Below the pieces are notes generated by a model that was given only the letters and a program-made list of their open reading frames with translations, searched no databases and was not told where the DNA came from. The translations under genes were made by a program, and so were the position numbers. A stretch of DNA of 64,000 bases from the NCBI RefSeq assembly GCF_009497895.1, contig NZ_CP033116.1:4340001-4404000 (forward strand). Reading direction: 5' to 3'. This document shows positions 17,558 to 25,663 of this stretch, in pieces; the stretch's first letter is position 1; every line of letters starts with the position of its first letter. This DNA comes from Halopseudomonas pelagia. GTDB taxonomy: Bacteria > Pseudomonadota > Gammaproteobacteria > Pseudomonadales > Pseudomonadaceae.

Positions 17558-18342
17558 AGGCAGATCTGTTCAACGCCAAGGGAGCGGCAGAGGTATTATT
17601 CACGGCGCGGCAGGACAGTGCGCCGTGCGATCCGGTGGCCGGTCCTTTCGGCATTGAGACACTGGAGCAGGCTTATGCAGTACAAGCGGAGCTGGTCAGC
17701 CAATGGGGCTATAACGACCAGACCCAGGCCGGCTATAAACTCGGCGTGACCGATACCCGCGTGCAGGAGGCCATGGCGCTGGATCATCCGCTGTTTGGCT
17801 ACCTGCTGTCGGGCTGGGATTATCTGGACGGCGATACCATCCCCGCCTCACGCCTGATTACACCCAAGCTGGAAGGGGAAGTGGCATTCCTGTTCAGAGC
17901 CACGCTGGACGACCCGGAGCTAACCGAAGAAGCACTACTCGATGGACTGAAAGGCGTATTACCGGCGCTGGAAATTTGCGATTCGGCCTTTGCTGGCTGG
18001 CCGAAAAGCCTGTTTGACGCTGCGGCCGACAACCTTTCCTCCGGCCTTTACGTTTTGGGTAGCGAGTTGAAGGACCCGCGGGAGCTGGATCTGGCCAATC
18101 TGGAAATGAAGCTATACCGCAACAATGATCCGGTGGTGACCGGCCATTCTCGCCAGTGCATGGGCAATCCACTAACCGCCTGTTTGTGGCTGGTGCGCGA
18201 GCTCGCACGCAGAGGGACGCCGATTCGTGCTGGCGAATTGATTCTGTCCGGCTCACTGGGGCCGATGGTAGAAACCAAGGCGGGTGACAAAATACGGCTG
18301 GAAATAGGCGAGTTGGGCAATCTCGAGTGTCGTTTCAGCTAA
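17554..18342 (+). CDS. 2-keto-4-pentenoate hydratase-type protein (MhpD/FAH fold)
   Basis: A 262-residue cytoplasmic enzyme of the fumarylacetoacetase-like fold, closest in pattern to MhpD/XylJ/DmpE hydratases or 4-oxalocrotonate decarboxylases. Characteristic parts are GYKLGVTDTRVQEAM near residue 50, LEGEVAFLF with the metal-binding Glu pair near residue 110, LEICDSAF, and SGSLGPMVETKAGDKI near the C-terminus. Translationally coupled to the dioxygenase (4-bp overlap, GGGAGTGAGG before the ATG). Together they look like a short two-step catabolic operon under the divergent AraC regulator. The real substrate is unknown, and there are no ring-cleavage genes in the window. Confidence 0.85.
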   Translation: MKADLFNAKGAAEVLFTARQDSAPCDPVAGPFGIETLEQAYAVQAELVSQWGYNDQTQAGYKLGVTDTRVQEAMALDHPLFGYLLSGWDYLDGDTIPASRLITPKLEGEVAFLFRATLDDPELTEEALLDGLKGVLPALEICDSAFAGWPKSLFDAAADNLSSGLYVLGSELKDPRELDLANLEMKLYRNNDPVVTGHSRQCMGNPLTACLWLVRELARRGTPIRAGELILSGSLGPMVETKAGDKIRLEIGELGNLECRFS

Positions 18343-18417
18343 AGCGAGCCAAATGGACGTATGACGAAACTGGATATAAGCGAAGGGATTAAAACAGGAC
18401 CGCCAGATAAAAGAAAA

Positions 18418-18433
18418 CCCCGCCTAGGCGGGG
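18418..18433. terminator. Bidirectional Rho-independent terminator
   Basis: Perfect 7-bp stem CCCCGCC / GGCGGGG with a 2-nt loop, preceded by AAAA and followed by CTTT. It serves the hydratase gene on plus and, on minus, transcripts of the acyl-CoA dehydrogenase. Confidence 0.8.
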
Positions 18434-18615
18434 CTTTGCAGAACTTTGTTCCTGATCATCCTTAAATCGTGGTGCCTCCAGGCACTGTCCCTGCTCCGTG
18501 TTATTTTTTTGGCGCTTCCTGCGTTGCTCCTAGCGAATACAATGTTACGCAGAAAGGCCGGATGCGCCCATAGTCGATTACCACCACAGCCTGTAAGCCA
18601 ATACTTACAATTTGA

Positions 18616-18645
18616 CATACTTGCGCCATCTGCTGCGCAAGTATG
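18616..18645. terminator. Long hairpin beyond the acyl-CoA dehydrogenase gene
   Basis: Perfect 11-bp inverted repeat CATACTTGCGC / GCGCAAGTATG with an 8-nt loop, 14 bp past the stop of the minus-strand gene at 18659. There is no strong T run, so it may stabilise the 3' end rather than terminate. Confidence 0.5.
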
Positions 18646-18658
18646 CCAATTTGCGGGA

Positions 18659-20446
18659 TCAGAACTGCGCCGCATCCAACTCATACAGTGATTCACTGCC
18701 AGCCCGCACCGATTCGCTCAGCGAATGAATCCGTGGCAGCAGACGCTTAACGAAGAACCGCCCTGTGCCGATCTTGGCCTGGTAGAAACCGTCGCTGTCG
18801 TCGTTCAGACGTGCATTGGCGGCTTTGGCCATCCTGGCCCACATGTAGGCGTAGGCGGTATAACCGAACACATGCAGATACTCGACCGAGGCGGCGCCAA
18901 TTTCATTAGCGTTAGTCTTGCTGCGGTCAATCACCACGCCCGTCAGCTCTTCCAGATTATCAATAGCCTTGGCCAATGGCTCCACGAACTCGGCAAGCGC
19001 TTGATCTGAATTCTCGCTGATAAAGTCGCGCACCTCCTGGATAAACACATTCACAAAGGCGCCGTTGTTAGCCACGGTCTTGCGACCCATCAGATCCAGC
19101 GCCTGAATGCCGTTGGTACCCTCATAGATCTGCGCAATGCGCACGTCGCGTACCAGTTGCTCCTGACCCCACTCGCGCACATAGCCATGGCCACCAAATA
19201 CCTGCTGGCCGTGCACGCAGTTTTCCAGGCCTACATCGGTAAAGAACGCCTTGGCTACCGGCGTCAGCAGCGCAACCAGGTCTTCACCCTTCTTCTTGAT
19301 CTCGGCATCATCAGCATACTTGCTGATATCCAGCTGCGAGCCCACATAAGTAGAAAACGCGCGACTGCCTTCGGTCATCGCCTTGATGGTCAGCAGCATG
19401 CGGCGTACATCCGGGTGCACGATGATCGGGTCGGCCGCTTTCTCTGGCTGCTGAGCACCGGTCGGCGCGCGGCTCTGAATACGATCACGGGCATAGGCCA
19501 CGGCGCTCTGGTAGGAAGCCTCGGAGCAACCAATGCCCTGAATGCCGATCGACAAACGCTCATAGTTCATCATGGTGAACATGGCATTCAGGCCCTTGTT
19601 CACTTCACCGATCAGATAACCCTCGGCGCCATCGAAGTTCATCACGCAGGTAGCAGAGGCCTTGATGCCCATCTTGTGCTCGATCGACCCGCAGCTGACC
19701 GGATTGCGCTCGCCAAGACTGCCGTCTGCATTAACCAGAAACTTGGGTACCAAAAACAGCGAAATACCCTTGGGACCAGCCGGTGCGTCGGGCAACTTGG
19801 CCAGTACCAGGTGAATGATGTTCTCGGTGAGATCATGCTCGCCGCCGGTAATGAAGATCTTGGTACCGGTCACCGCGTAGCTACCATCTGCCTGCGGCAC
19901 TGCCTTGGTACGTATAATGCCCAGATCGGTGCCGCAATGCGGCTCAGTCAGACACATGGTGCCCGCCCAGGTACCCGCGTACAGATTGGGCAAATAAGCC
20001 TGCTTGAGCTCTTCACTACCATGGGCGTCAAGCGCCAGACAGCAGCCAGCCGTCAAGGCAGGATAAAGCGCAAAGCTGTTGTTCGCGCCGTAGACCATTT
20101 CCTCGACCTGCACGCCCAGGGTCTTGGGCATGCCCAAACCACCAAACTCAGGGTTGCCACCCAGACCGACCCAGCCACCCTCGGCATAGGTACTGTAAGC
20201 CTGCTTGAAGCCAGCGGGCGTGGTAACCACGCCGTTATCCCACTTGGCACCCTCTTCATCACCGCTACGATTCAGCGGCGCAATGGTCTGCGAGGTGATC
20301 TTGCCAGCTTCTTCCAGCATCGCGTCTGCGGTTTCCGCATCGATCGCGCCGTCCAGCCCTGGCAGACTCTGCCACAACTTGTCGGCTTCAAATACTTCAT
20401 TCAATACGAAACGAATATCACGCAGGGGTGCTTTGTAGTCAGCCAT
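18659..20446 (-). CDS. Acyl-CoA dehydrogenase, large (about 595-aa) type, paralog 1
   Basis: Flavoenzyme introducing the trans-2 double bond in acyl-CoA. The 595-residue protein belongs to the long bacterial class with an extra C-terminal domain, like the Pseudomonas FadE1/FadE2 enzymes. Visible parts are the N-terminal MADYKAPLRDIRFVLNEVFE, MCLTEPHCGTDLG of the FAD-binding middle domain, and VFGGHGYVREWGQEQLVRDVRIAQIYEGTNGIQALDLMGRK near residues 420-460, where the catalytic Glu of IYEGT lies. GAGGAG precedes the ATG at 20446. A close paralog lies directly upstream on the same strand, with a repeat-rich 430-bp gap between. Chain-length preference cannot be deduced. Confidence 0.93.
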   Translation of the reverse strand: MADYKAPLRDIRFVLNEVFEADKLWQSLPGLDGAIDAETADAMLEEAGKITSQTIAPLNRSGDEEGAKWDNGVVTTPAGFKQAYSTYAEGGWVGLGGNPEFGGLGMPKTLGVQVEEMVYGANNSFALYPALTAGCCLALDAHGSEELKQAYLPNLYAGTWAGTMCLTEPHCGTDLGIIRTKAVPQADGSYAVTGTKIFITGGEHDLTENIIHLVLAKLPDAPAGPKGISLFLVPKFLVNADGSLGERNPVSCGSIEHKMGIKASATCVMNFDGAEGYLIGEVNKGLNAMFTMMNYERLSIGIQGIGCSEASYQSAVAYARDRIQSRAPTGAQQPEKAADPIIVHPDVRRMLLTIKAMTEGSRAFSTYVGSQLDISKYADDAEIKKKGEDLVALLTPVAKAFFTDVGLENCVHGQQVFGGHGYVREWGQEQLVRDVRIAQIYEGTNGIQALDLMGRKTVANNGAFVNVFIQEVRDFISENSDQALAEFVEPLAKAIDNLEELTGVVIDRSKTNANEIGAASVEYLHVFGYTAYAYMWARMAKAANARLNDDSDGFYQAKIGTGRFFVKRLLPRIHSLSESVRAGSESLYELDAAQF

Positions 20447-20646
20447 GGAAACTCCTCTTGCAGTCATTGCGCCCGGGACAGTCCGGAACATGAGACGATT
20501 GTAACGCCGCAACGATTTTGGTTACAGCGTCTTTAAATGACTACTTTGTAAAATCCGGTCACAGACCGTAGCATCCTCAACCGGATCCTCCCGTCAATTC
20601 GCCGCCCCGGAGAGATAGGCTTTTAGCTGGCAGCACGAAGCTCCGC

Positions 20647-20759
20647 TGCCGCAACGCCGACTGGCCTGCAGATGACCGTCAGAGCACAGGGATGTGCGAT
20701 GACGAGCCCCAGGGACGGCCCCGGAGCGTGTCATCTGCAGGCCAGTCGGTGTTGCGGCA
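20647..20759 (+). repeat. Structured palindromic element, copy A
   Basis: Outer arms of 30 bp (20647-20676 and 20730-20759) are complementary with one mismatch. The 53-nt centre carries an inner hairpin (20677-20704; CGTCA..GCAC pairing with GTGC..TGACG) with loop AGGGAT, then GCCCCAGGGACGG (20706-20718). The core closely matches copy B at 26849-26962, whereas the arms are unrelated in sequence. Two CANGGAYG motifs are present, with their GGA triplets 23 nt apart. Given as plus because the shared core reads in this orientation. Confidence 0.85.
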
Positions 20760-20786
20760 CACACCCCTCCCACAACAAACACCAAA

Positions 20787-20820
20787 CAACAAAAACAACA
20801 AAAACAACAAAAACAACAAA
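20787..20820. repeat. 9-bp tandem repeat (CAACAAAAA, about 4 units)
   Basis: Period-9 A/C repeat with cytosines at 20787/20790, 20796/20799, 20805/20808 and 20814/20817. It abuts the terminator stem, so on the minus strand it extends the T-rich tail after the hairpin. Confidence 0.8.
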
Positions 20821-20839
20821 GCCCCGAACCAGTCGGGGC
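20821..20839 (-). terminator. Rho-independent terminator of acyl-CoA dehydrogenase paralog 2
   Basis: Stem GCCCCGA / TCGGGGC with a 5-nt loop, flanked by AAA and TTT, so the paired region extends. On the minus strand the tail is TTTGTTG and then a long T/G-rich run. Confidence 0.85.
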
Positions 20840-20842
20840 TTT

Positions 20843-20870
20843 GCTTGTAGCTTGTAGCTTGTAGCTTGTA
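20843..20870. repeat. 7-bp tandem repeat (GCTTGTA x4)
   Basis: Four perfect head-to-tail copies of GCTTGTA followed by a partial GCT. They lie between the stop codon of the gene at 20879 and its terminator, so they are transcribed in the 3' untranslated region. The copy number is probably variable between strains. Confidence 0.9.
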
Positions 20871-20878
20871 GCTAACGC

Positions 20879-22669
20879 TTAGAACTGCTCAGCCGTCATC
20901 TGCATCAACGAATTAGCACCAGCCTCCAGGGCCTCGACGTGTGCGCGGGCACGTGGCAACAGGCGCTTGAAGTAGAACTCCTGAGTCGCCAACTTGGCCT
21001 TGTAGAAGTCTTCTTCGGAGGTACCTGCATCCAATGTTGCCTGAGCAGCGACCGCCATCTTCAGCCAGAAGAACGCCAGCGTCACATAGCCTGAGTACAT
21101 CAGGAAGTCCATGGCCGCCGCGCCGACTTCCTCACGGTTCTGCATCGAGCGCATGGCGATTTTCTGCGTCAGCTCACCCCACTCGGCATTCAGCTTGTTC
21201 AGCTTGGCAACGTACTCACCCAAGGTGGCATGGCCCTCGTTGGCCTGGCAGAACTGATGCACTTCCTTGGTAAAGGCGCGCTGCATCTTGCCCTGGCTCA
21301 TCAACACTTTACGGCCCAACAAATCCAGCGCTTGAATACCATTGGTGCCTTCGTAAATCAGACCGATACGGCAATCACGCATCTGTTGCTCCTGGCCCCA
21401 CTCACGAATGTAGCCGTGGCCACCAAAGATCTGCATACCGTGGTTGGTTACTTCCAGACCCGTCTCGGTCATGAACGCTTTGCAGATTGGCGTCAGGAAC
21501 GCCAACTGATCATCGGCATTCGCACGCACGGCCTCATCCTTGGAGTAGTGAGCCTTGTCCAGCAACTGCGCAGTGTAATAGGACAGCGCACGATTACCCT
21601 CGTTGAACGCCTTCATGGTCAGCAGCATTCGACGTACATCAGGATGCACGATGATTGGATCGGCAGGCTTATCCGGCGCAGCAGGACCTGAAAGGGCGCG
21701 CATCTGCAGGCGGTCCTTCGCGTAGTCGATAGCGCTCTGATAAGACGCTTCGCCATGACATAGACCCTGCATACCGGTACCCAAACGTGCGTGGTTCATC
21801 ATGGTGAACATGCAATTCAGGCCCTTGTTGATCTCACCGATCAGAAAGCCCGTTGCACCGTCAAAGTTCAGCACGCAAGTGGCGGACGCCTTGATGCCCA
21901 TCTTGTGTTCCAGAGATCCACACTTCACACCATTGCGCTCGCCGACTTCACCATTGGCGTCAGGCAGGAACTTCGGCACGATAAACAGCGAGATGCCCTT
22001 GGTTCCGGCCGGGGCGTCAGGCAGCTTGGCTAACACCAGGTGCACGATGTTTTCGGCAAAATCATGCTCCCCACAGGAGATAAAGATCTTGGTGCCGGTG
22101 ATTTCGTAGCTGCCGTCCTCGCGCGGTACCGCGCGCGTTTTGGTCAGACCCAAGTCGGTACCGCAATGCGGTTCGGTCAGGCACATCGAACCAGTCCAGG
22201 TTCCGGGTACCAGCTTGTTCAGATACAGTTCTTTCTGTTCTGGACTGCCGTGCGCACGAATAGCCGCGGAACACCCTTGGCTCAAGCCTGGGTACATACT
22301 CCAGGCATAGTTTGCCGAGGCGGTCATTTCCGCCACTACCAGACCCAGTGACGCGGGCAGACCCTGCCCACCGTATTCAACCGGACCGGTCATCGAGCCC
22401 CAGCCATTGTCTACATATTGCTGATAGGCTTCTTTGAAACCCTTGGGCGTGGTAACGACGCCATCATCGATATGACAGCCTTCCTCATCACCGCTACGGT
22501 TCAACGGCGCCAGTACTTCACCTGCGAACTTGGCACTTTCTTCCAGAATTGCGCTGACCATATCCGGGGTGGCATCGGTGAGACCATGAGTTTCATAACC
22601 CGTGGCGAAATCGAACACTTCGTCCATGACGAAGCGCATGTCACGGAGGGGGGCTTTGTAAGTCGGCAT
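20879..22669 (-). CDS. Acyl-CoA dehydrogenase, large (about 596-aa) type, paralog 2
   Basis: Second long-form acyl-CoA dehydrogenase, clearly paralogous to the gene at 18659. It shares the start PTYKAPLRDMRFVMDEVFD, MCLTEPHCGTDLG, LEHKMGIKASATCVLNFDGA, and IFGGHGYIREWGQEQQMRDCRIGLIYEGTNGIQALDLLGRK. The active-site Glu in IYEGTNGIQ is conserved. GGAGA precedes the ATG at 22669 at a somewhat long spacing. Its own terminator lies downstream, so the two paralogs are probably separate transcripts. Pseudomonas genomes carry such neighbouring copies with different chain-length ranges; the split of roles here is inference. Confidence 0.93.
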   Translation of the reverse strand: MPTYKAPLRDMRFVMDEVFDFATGYETHGLTDATPDMVSAILEESAKFAGEVLAPLNRSGDEEGCHIDDGVVTTPKGFKEAYQQYVDNGWGSMTGPVEYGGQGLPASLGLVVAEMTASANYAWSMYPGLSQGCSAAIRAHGSPEQKELYLNKLVPGTWTGSMCLTEPHCGTDLGLTKTRAVPREDGSYEITGTKIFISCGEHDFAENIVHLVLAKLPDAPAGTKGISLFIVPKFLPDANGEVGERNGVKCGSLEHKMGIKASATCVLNFDGATGFLIGEINKGLNCMFTMMNHARLGTGMQGLCHGEASYQSAIDYAKDRLQMRALSGPAAPDKPADPIIVHPDVRRMLLTMKAFNEGNRALSYYTAQLLDKAHYSKDEAVRANADDQLAFLTPICKAFMTETGLEVTNHGMQIFGGHGYIREWGQEQQMRDCRIGLIYEGTNGIQALDLLGRKVLMSQGKMQRAFTKEVHQFCQANEGHATLGEYVAKLNKLNAEWGELTQKIAMRSMQNREEVGAAAMDFLMYSGYVTLAFFWLKMAVAAQATLDAGTSEEDFYKAKLATQEFYFKRLLPRARAHVEALEAGANSLMQMTAEQF

Positions 22670-23051
22670 GCTATTTGTCTCCAGAGATCGGCCGGACCAT
22701 ACCGGCCAATGCGAATTCATACAGTTGTTTGAACATACGGCCAGCCGACCGGCACGGTCAAGCAATTGCCTGGCGCATTACACTGATTGATACAAAGTCA
22801 TAAGGTATCCGGCAGCCAGTCGCTGCCTGGGGTGTATCGCTTCCGAGACAGCTCGTAGCGAGTCCGCATTTGACCGCCGGATACAGCCCAAATCTATGGC
22901 AGAGTGGGCTGTCAGGCCCGGACGTCTTATTCCATAAGCGAATATCAAAATCAGTTTTCGTGCTTGGACAGCCTTAACAATCCCTTCTATTGTGGCGACC
23001 TGATGGCCTCCGGTTCACGGAGCCGATACCTCATACGAGATTCAGGTACCA
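22670..23051. other. Divergent intergenic region with nested inverted repeats
   Basis: 382 bp between divergent genes and no credible ORF. It holds GGCCGG/CCGGCC at 22690-22707 in the leader of the acyl-CoA dehydrogenase. On the transporter side are a 9-bp inverted repeat GTATCCGGC (22805-22813) / GCCGGATAC (22876-22884) and an adjacent AGCCCA/TGGGCT (22885-22910). These could fold the transporter leader into a structured RNA. No known riboswitch consensus is recognised. Confidence 0.5.
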
Positions 23052-24848
23052 ATGAACTGGGATTCCCTGCCAATGATTGGCGTAGCCGCCCTGCTGTGCT
23101 GGGTGTTTTATGCTTTTGCCCGCGAAAAGTTCAGCCCGGACATAGTGGTCGGCATAGCTGTAGCGGTGCTACTGGTTAGCAGCCTGCTGACTCCCGGCGA
23201 TGTGCTCAGCGTTCTGTCCAACAGTGCTCCGATCACCATTGCCTGCATGTTCATTCTGTCCGCCGCGCTCGAGCGCACCGGCTGTGTGGATGCGCTGGGC
23301 AAATGGCTGGCAAAGCTCGGCGGCGGCAGCCCATTACGCACGCTGTTCAGCCTGATGATCACGGCTCTGGTGCTCTCGACCTTTATCAATAATACCCCGG
23401 TGGTCGCTATCCTCACGCCGGTAGCCGTTACTCTGGCTGCCCAGGTTGGCAGCAAAGCCTCGAAGCTACTCATTCCGCTGTCCTACGCCACTATTCTGGG
23501 CGGTACCATGACCATGATCGGCACTTCGACCAATATCCTGGTCGACGGTGTGGCCAGGGAAGCCGGAATGGAGCCGTTTGGCATGTTCGATATCTTCCTG
23601 CCGGGGTTGATCATGGCGGTTATCGGTATCGGCTTTATCATGCTGGTTGGCCACCGACTCTTACCGGACCGGGAAAGCCTGTCCAAACAACTGCGCCCGG
23701 ACCAGAGCCGGCCGTTTATGACCGAACTGCTGGTTCCGCATGACTCGCCAATCATCAATCAAACGATTGCTGACGCGAAGCTCAATGGCGACAGCGGCAT
23801 TCAGGTGCTGAAAATATTTCGTGGCGACGAAGAGTTGTCTACTCCGGTCAACACCACACTGCTGAGTGCCGGTGACCGACTGGTGCTGCACGCCAATATG
23901 CAGAACTTCATGGAGCTGCGGCAGAACGGACTGCTGACCTTCAATCGCGACCAGGCCGCCAACTTCGAAACTATCTCGACCCGCGACGTAGTGCTGGCCG
24001 AAGCGATAGTCGGACGCAACTCGCGCTACAGCCACCGCCCCATGCGCGACCTGAACCTGACCGCACGTTACGGCATGCACGTGCTGGCGATCCATCGGCA
24101 TAACGAAAATATTCAGGACAACCTGGACGACTTTCAGCTGCAATTTGGTGACGTCATGTTGGTGGAAGGCTCGCCAACACAGATTCGCAAGTTTGCCGAC
24201 AATGGCGATCTGATCAGTTTGAATACCGTACATGAGCGCGCCTACCGGCGGGACAAAGCGCCTATCGCGATAGCAGCCGTACTGGCAGTGATGCTACTGG
24301 CCGCGTTCAGCATCATGCCCATTGAAGGCTTGGCCATGATCGCCACTGCCGTGGTGTTAGCAACCGGCTGCCTGGACACCGAAGATGCCTACAAGGCGAT
24401 TGACTGGCGAATTCTGACTATTATTTTCGGCATGCTGGCGATCAGCATCGCCATGAACAAGGTCGGGCTGGTGGATACCGTGGTAGCCCAGGTCATGAGC
24501 CTGTCGCCGCTATTAGGGCCACTGTTCATGCTCTCGTTTATCTACCTGCTGACGTCGATTCTGACCGAGGTAGTCAGTAACAATGCGGTCGCAGTATTGC
24601 TGACACCCATCGCGATTGGCGTGGCGCAGCAGCTCGGAGCCGACCCGCGGCCGTTCGTGATCGCGGTGATGTTCGCCGCAAGCGCCAGCTTTGCCACCCC
24701 CATTGGCTATCAGACCAACACCTTCGTCTACAGCGCCGGGGGCTATAAATTCACTGACTTCATGCGCATAGGTGTGCCCATGAACCTGATCATGTGGGCA
24801 ACAGCAACACTGGTTATTCCGTGGATATGGCCGCTGTTCCCGGCCTGA
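23052..24848 (+). CDS. SLC13-family permease with two TrkA-C (RCK_C) domains
   Basis: A 598-residue inner-membrane transporter of the ion-transporter superfamily (divalent-anion/Na+ symporter-like; sulfate, phosphate or organic acids). The membrane halves show the paired signatures STFINNTPVVAILTPVAV (about residues 110-130) and TEVVSNNAVAVLLTPIAIGVA (about 510-530), each with SNN/NNT re-entrant loops. A cytoplasmic middle region (about 215-400) contains two TrkA-C-like domains, LSTPVNTTLLSAGDRLVLHA and NLDDFQLQFGDVMLVEGSP. The ribosome-binding site is weak (CAGG before ACCAATG). Convergent with the ParA gene, with only 9 bp between. Substrate unknown. Confidence 0.88.
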   Translation: MNWDSLPMIGVAALLCWVFYAFAREKFSPDIVVGIAVAVLLVSSLLTPGDVLSVLSNSAPITIACMFILSAALERTGCVDALGKWLAKLGGGSPLRTLFSLMITALVLSTFINNTPVVAILTPVAVTLAAQVGSKASKLLIPLSYATILGGTMTMIGTSTNILVDGVAREAGMEPFGMFDIFLPGLIMAVIGIGFIMLVGHRLLPDRESLSKQLRPDQSRPFMTELLVPHDSPIINQTIADAKLNGDSGIQVLKIFRGDEELSTPVNTTLLSAGDRLVLHANMQNFMELRQNGLLTFNRDQAANFETISTRDVVLAEAIVGRNSRYSHRPMRDLNLTARYGMHVLAIHRHNENIQDNLDDFQLQFGDVMLVEGSPTQIRKFADNGDLISLNTVHERAYRRDKAPIAIAAVLAVMLLAAFSIMPIEGLAMIATAVVLATGCLDTEDAYKAIDWRILTIIFGMLAISIAMNKVGLVDTVVAQVMSLSPLLGPLFMLSFIYLLTSILTEVVSNNAVAVLLTPIAIGVAQQLGADPRPFVIAVMFAASASFATPIGYQTNTFVYSAGGYKFTDFMRIGVPMNLIMWATATLVIPWIWPLFPA

Positions 24849-24857
24849 AGGCAGGGC

Positions 24858-25631
24858 TCAGGCGCGACCTTCAATATGGTCGTGCAGGGCAATGAACTGT
24901 TGAGTCAGCTTGTGCCGGCCATCGAGGAATATCAGCGGGGTATTCACCTGGTGTGATTCGCGCATGCGCACCGAGCTGGACAGATACGCAGGCAGCACCG
25001 GCAAACCCTCTGCCACCAGTTCGTCCAGCATCTGCTGCGGCAAGCTGGCGCGGGACTGGAACTGGTTGACGACGATGCCCTCCACCTCCAGATCCTCGTT
25101 ATGCTCCTCGCGAATATCTTCCAGCTCCTTGAGCAGGCCGTACAAGGCCTGCCGCGAGAAGCTGTCACAGTCGAAGGGGATCAGGCAGCGGTCCGCAGCG
25201 ATCAACGCAGAGATGGTGTAGAAATTGAAACTGGGAGCGGTATCGATATAGATCCGCTCGTAATTGCCATCCAGATCCTTGAGCAGCTTGCGCAGCTTTT
25301 GAATCTTGTAGCGCGACTCAAGCTTGTGCTGCAGCTCCGCGAGTTCAGGAGCTGCGGGCATGACCCAGAGATTCTCAAAGGGCGTCTCGGTGACGAACTG
25401 CTCGGCCTTCTTGTTGAACAGGCTGGTGGAAAGCGTCTGGGCGAAAAAGTCGGCAATGGTCAGGTCGACATCCTGCAAGCCTTCACCCAGCAAGTAGTGG
25501 CTGGAGTTGGCCTGCGGATCCAGATCCACCACCAGCGTCTTGTAACCGGCAGCGGCGCTTACCGCTGCCAGATTGCAGGCGATGCTGGATTTACCCACAC
25601 CACCCTTCTGATTGAAGATCACCCGACGCAT
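24858..25631 (-). CDS. ParA-family ATPase
   Basis: A 257-residue MinD/ParA-type ATPase with deviant Walker [18 protein letters not shown] at the very N-terminus, a Walker A' region [17 protein letters not shown] and Walker [12 protein letters not shown]. No ParB gene or DNA-binding domain adjoins it, so it is one of the orphan chromosomal ParA proteins that position cargo other than the main partition complex. The cargo here is unknown. It lies 32 bp downstream of hemE, the same neighbourhood as in Pseudomonas (near hemE and gltD). GGGGGAGGG precedes the ATG. Confidence 0.9.
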   Translation of the reverse strand: MRRVIFNQKGGVGKSSIACNLAAVSAAAGYKTLVVDLDPQANSSHYLLGEGLQDVDLTIADFFAQTLSTSLFNKKAEQFVTETPFENLWVMPAAPELAELQHKLESRYKIQKLRKLLKDLDGNYERIYIDTAPSFNFYTISALIAADRCLIPFDCDSFSRQALYGLLKELEDIREEHNEDLEVEGIVVNQFQSRASLPQQMLDELVAEGLPVLPAYLSSSVRMRESHQVNTPLIFLDGRHKLTQQFIALHDHIEGRA

Positions 25632-25663
25632 GACACCCTCCCCCGAATCTGTCTGAAAGCAAC

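Larger units (their letters stand above)
18343..18658. other. Convergent intergenic region without a gene
   Basis: 316 bp between two convergent genes. It holds the bidirectional terminator at 18418-18433, a small perfect hairpin GTGCCT/AGGCAC at 18472-18485 and a long hairpin at 18616-18645. No ORF with a credible ribosome-binding site is seen. Confidence 0.6.
20447..20878. other. Repeat-rich intergenic region between the two acyl-CoA dehydrogenase genes
   Basis: 432 bp with no credible gene. In order: the 5' region of paralog 1, a 113-bp structured palindromic element (20647-20759), a 9-bp tandem repeat (20787-20820), a terminator (20821-20839) and a 7-bp tandem repeat (20843-20870). Short ORFs inside the element are by-products of the inverted repeat. 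Confidence 0.75.

Noticed and set aside
18424..18696. A 90-codon minus ORF in the convergent region
   Set aside because: It spans the terminator and the hairpins, runs antisense into the dehydrogenase 3' end and has no ribosome-binding site.
20594..20785. Short ORFs over repeat copy A, and similar ones over copy B at 26643-26969
   Set aside because: Their sequence derives from the inverted repeat and changes between copies in step with the arms, so they are not protein-coding.
20787..20870. Possible CRISPR-like array
   Set aside because: The units are 9 and 7 bp, directly adjacent with no spacers; these are simple tandem repeats and no cas genes are present.
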